Below are positions 5,941 through 7,766 of a stretch of 7,766 bases of DNA, piece after piece. The notes beneath the pieces were generated by a model. It was not told the origin of the DNA. It worked only from the letters and a program-made list of their open reading frames with translations, and ran no database searches. The DNA comes from DATKMS01 sp041497995 (GTDB lineage: Bacteria; Desulfobacterota; Binatia; HRBIN30): the NCBI GenBank assembly GCA_041497995.1, contig JBGQHM010000319.1, positions 1 to 7,766 on the forward strand, read 5' to 3'. A program made the translations under genes and the position numbers. The first letter of the stretch is position 1. Each line of letters starts with the position of its first letter.

Positions 5941-5976
5941 ATGAGCGGCAGACGCCGCAGAGGAGGAGCGACATGA
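5941..5976 (+). other. Possible 11-codon leader ORF overlapping the next start (ATGA)
   Basis: ATG at 5941 opens MSGRRRRGGAT, which ends with TGA at 5974-5976, overlapping the ATG of the exported-protein gene at 5973. Four consecutive Arg codons (AGA CGC CGC AGA) and the ATGA overlap would allow translational coupling. No strong ribosome binding site precedes it, so it may be chance. Confidence 0.25.
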
Positions 5977-7766
5977 GAGAAGGCAGTAGGACAGTTGATA
6001 GCATTCCACGGGTTGTTCGGGCCAACCAGAGACTGCTCCGGAGCCTCGGCAAGGCGGGGGCCAGGAGTGTCCTGCAAATGATCTGTGTGCTCGCCTTGGC
6101 GGCATTGGGTTCAACTCCCGCCCTAGCCAGCACGGCTTATGGCGATCTGAACAACTTCGATGTGTTCAACGATACCGGCCAGGTTTGCCATGGCTTCGAA
6201 ATCGAGCTGGATGATGTCCGTAGTACCGATATCACCTACACCTACGACTGGAACCACTACGGCGCCCCGATGATTTCCCAGGACAATTCCGACCCGCTTC
6301 ACCCCAAGGTATTTGTCCGCTACGCAGCCAAGTACGTCTCCGGGGCCTTCTCGGCCTTCACCGCGGTTCCGTCGACACCACCATCACCGACGACCGGACA
6401 CATGTGCACGGATCCGTCCGTCAATTTCGGCTGCGAACATTTCGGCGTCGGCTACTACGGTGCGCCCACGGTTGTCAGATACAACTGGCTCATTGAAGAC
6501 CCGTCGGCTTCAGGCACTTTGATCCATGGTCCGGCGGTCAACGTGGCCACACCCACCTGGACCTATTACCCGGTCGGTCCGGTTCAACCCGTCGCGCAGG
6601 TTCAAGCGGTCATTCTGGCACCGCCGCCTCCCCCAGCACCGGTCTACGAATTCGGCGATGCCGTGTGGGTGAAAGCCATCGTGACGACATCACACAGCAA
6701 CGCGGTCGTTGAACTGAAGGATCTGGTTTCCGACGACCCGAATGTTCCGAACGACAAGAACTGGAGGAACGGCGAACCGGATGAGGTTGAGGTTGAATGG
6801 CAGATCCTGCAGACGGAATTTAGCAATCCCGCCGGGGCAAACAACGATCTGGCCGGCGCGAATGAAGGCCTGCCAAATGGCGACGAAGTCGTCACCCGCC
6901 GTTACGAGTTCTACAAGTATGCCGGACCGCTCGACCCGGCATCCAATGAAGCGCAATGCGACAATTATCCGCAAATTTCGGATCCCGCCGACCCGAAATA
7001 CAAAGCGGAATGCGATCCGGCCTCGGTCACCGTTCTTGGCGACTACATCGGCGCACAGATGGCCGGGTTTAACGTCGAAGCCGTCTTGGGTCTGATCGAC
7101 CATATCCAGGATGGAGACATCAACGAGCCGTACACATCGAGGACGATTGTTGTTGGCGGCAATACCCCCTATGTGACGGCGGTCACCTTGGGCGCATTGC
7201 CCGCTGACTTGACCATCGATTCAGCAACAGGTGTGTTGTCGGGGACACCCACAGTCTCGGGAGATTTCTCATTCACTATCGCGGCGACCGATGCCGATTC
7301 CGTGCAGGTCAGCAAGGCCTACACAATGAAGGTCGTTGCAGCTCCTGCGGGCCTCTGCGACGGTGTCATCTGCAACGCCTCCGATGCGTGCCACGACGCG
7401 GGGACCTGCGACCCGGCGACGGGAATCTGCTCCAACCCGGCGAAGCCCGACAGCACGCCGTGCAACGACGGCAACGCCTGCACGCAGAGCGACAGCTGTC
7501 AGGCAGGCGTGTGCAGCGGTGCCAACCCGGTAAGCTGTAGCGCTTCCGATCAGTGTCACGTGGCGGGTACGTGCGACCCGACTAGCGGCACGTGCTCCAA
7601 CCCGGCCGCAGCGAACGGCACGGCATGCAACGACGGCAACGCCTGCACGCAGAGCGACAGCTGTCAGGCAGGTGCGTGCAGCGGTGGCAACCCGGTAAGC
7701 TGCGGCGCTTCCGACCAGTGTCACGTGGCGGGTACGTGCGACCCGACTAGCGGCACGTGCTCCAAC
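5973..7766 (+). CDS. Exported Ig-like and cysteine-rich repeat protein, 5' part (3' end outside window)
   Basis: 598 codons are open to the end of the window. ATG at 5973 has an ideal AGGAGG (5961-5966) 6 nt upstream. Residues 33-52 form a signal peptide hydrophobic core ending ALA, with cleavage likely after Ala52; the Arg-rich N-region is unusually long (32 residues), and Met36 is a less likely start. Residues 53-215 form a module I do not recognise (STAYGDLNNFDVFNDTGQVC..., NFGCEHFGVGYYG). A Pro-rich linker APPPPPAPV (216-224) follows, then a second unknown module to ~390 rich in Asp/Asn. Residues ~392-456 look like a putative Ig domain of He_PIG type (LPADLTIDSATGVLSGTPTVSGDFSFTI). From 462 the chain is cysteine-rich, with 55-residue repeats of 8 Cys. 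It is likely a secreted or surface protein stabilised by disulfides; adhesion is a guess. Its divergent position beside the two-component genes suggests regulation by them. Confidence 0.85.
   Translation, partial: MREGSRTVDSIPRVVRANQRLLRSLGKAGARSVLQMICVLALAALGSTPALASTAYGDLNNFDVFNDTGQVCHGFEIELDDVRSTDITYTYDWNHYGAPMISQDNSDPLHPKVFVRYAAKYVSGAFSAFTAVPSTPPSPTTGHMCTDPSVNFGCEHFGVGYYGAPTVVRYNWLIEDPSASGTLIHGPAVNVATPTWTYYPVGPVQPVAQVQAVILAPPPPPAPVYEFGDAVWVKAIVTTSHSNAVVELKDLVSDDPNVPNDKNWRNGEPDEVEVEWQILQTEFSNPAGANNDLAGANEGLPNGDEVVTRRYEFYKYAGPLDPASNEAQCDNYPQISDPADPKYKAECDPASVTVLGDYIGAQMAGFNVEAVLGLIDHIQDGDINEPYTSRTIVVGGNTPYVTAVTLGALPADLTIDSATGVLSGTPTVSGDFSFTIAATDADSVQVSKAYTMKVVAAPAGLCDGVICNASDACHDAGTCDPATGICSNPAKPDSTPCNDGNACTQSDSCQAGVCSGANPVSCSASDQCHVAGTCDPTSGTCSNPAAANGTACNDGNACTQSDSCQAGACSGGNPVSCGASDQCHVAGTCDPTSGTCSN
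7461..7766 (+). repeat. Tandem 165-bp coding repeats, 8-Cys 55-residue unit
   Basis: Unit 1 starts at TGC 7461 and unit 2 at TGC 7626 (cut off by the window end), giving a 165-bp, 55-residue period. Over the 141 bp that can be compared (7461-7601 against 7626-7766) I count 6 differences, with identical runs of 47 bp and 51 bp. Cys spacing within a unit is 6-6-5-8-6-6-7-11. Each unit looks like two related 4-Cys halves (CNDGNACTQSDSCQAGVC and CSASDQCHVAGTCDPTSGTC). A diverged half-unit precedes the array (C462-C486, about 7356-7430). Confidence 0.9.

Noticed and set aside
5893..6133. Small minus-strand frames over the divergent promoter and signal-peptide region
   Set aside because: They overlap the operator array and the start of the exported-protein gene and lack ribosome binding sites or family features.
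7269..7724. Minus-strand 151-codon frame with internally repeated sequence
   Set aside because: The repetition is just the reverse of the plus-strand Cys-rich coding repeat; the plus frame has the signal peptide, ribosome binding site and Ig-like domain.
7461..7766. Repeat array considered as CRISPR
   Set aside because: The repeats are 165 bp, contiguous, in frame and coding with regular cysteines; there are no short repeats with unique spacers.

Overview
The window is a compact, high-GC bacterial chromosome segment with short intergenic gaps and no rRNA, tRNA, CRISPR array or transposase gene. The housekeeping genes (pdxJ, nnr), the many GTG/GCG/GAC codons and, above all, the cysteine-rich 'CNDGNACTQSDSCQAG'-type repeats at the right end suggest a deltaproteobacterium in the broad sense (Myxococcota, Desulfobacterota or Binatota-like). 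This placement is an inference from gene style, not a database result.

Left part (1-3207, all on +): the 3' end of pdxJ (pyridoxine 5'-phosphate synthase), then the bifunctional NAD(P)H-hydrate repair enzyme nnr, a small muconolactone-isomerase-like/dimeric alpha-beta barrel protein, and a P-loop sulfotransferase-family protein. A 47-bp palindromic, REP-like element (540-586), flanked by the 5-bp direct repeat ATGAT, lies between an excellent Shine-Dalgarno sequence (524-529) and the nnr start codon. Removing it plus one repeat copy restores an ideal ribosome binding site, so it looks like a recent insertion. A second perfect palindrome (2544-2576) sits directly before the sulfotransferase ribosome binding site.

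Middle part (3230-5834, all on -): an OmpR/CusR-like response regulator, its membrane histidine kinase 24 nt downstream, and a VOC (glyoxalase/dioxygenase fold) protein 70 nt further on. The VOC gene converges on the sulfotransferase gene, with a small hairpin over the junction.

Right part (5835-7766, +): a 138-bp divergent intergenic region, then the start of a large exported protein that runs off the window (598 codons seen). It has a signal peptide, an unrecognised N-terminal module, a Pro linker, a putative Ig-like (He_PIG type) domain and nearly identical 55-residue, 8-cysteine repeats. The divergent region holds five copies of a YTCTCA half-site: two face the regulator gene and three face the exported-protein gene. 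Copies are spaced exactly 11 bp apart within each orientation. On each side a plausible -10 hexamer lies exactly 12 bp beyond the last half-site. This is the classical layout of an OmpR/PhoP-family binding site. The most coherent reading is a two-component system that controls both itself and a secreted cysteine-rich surface protein from one symmetric operator.
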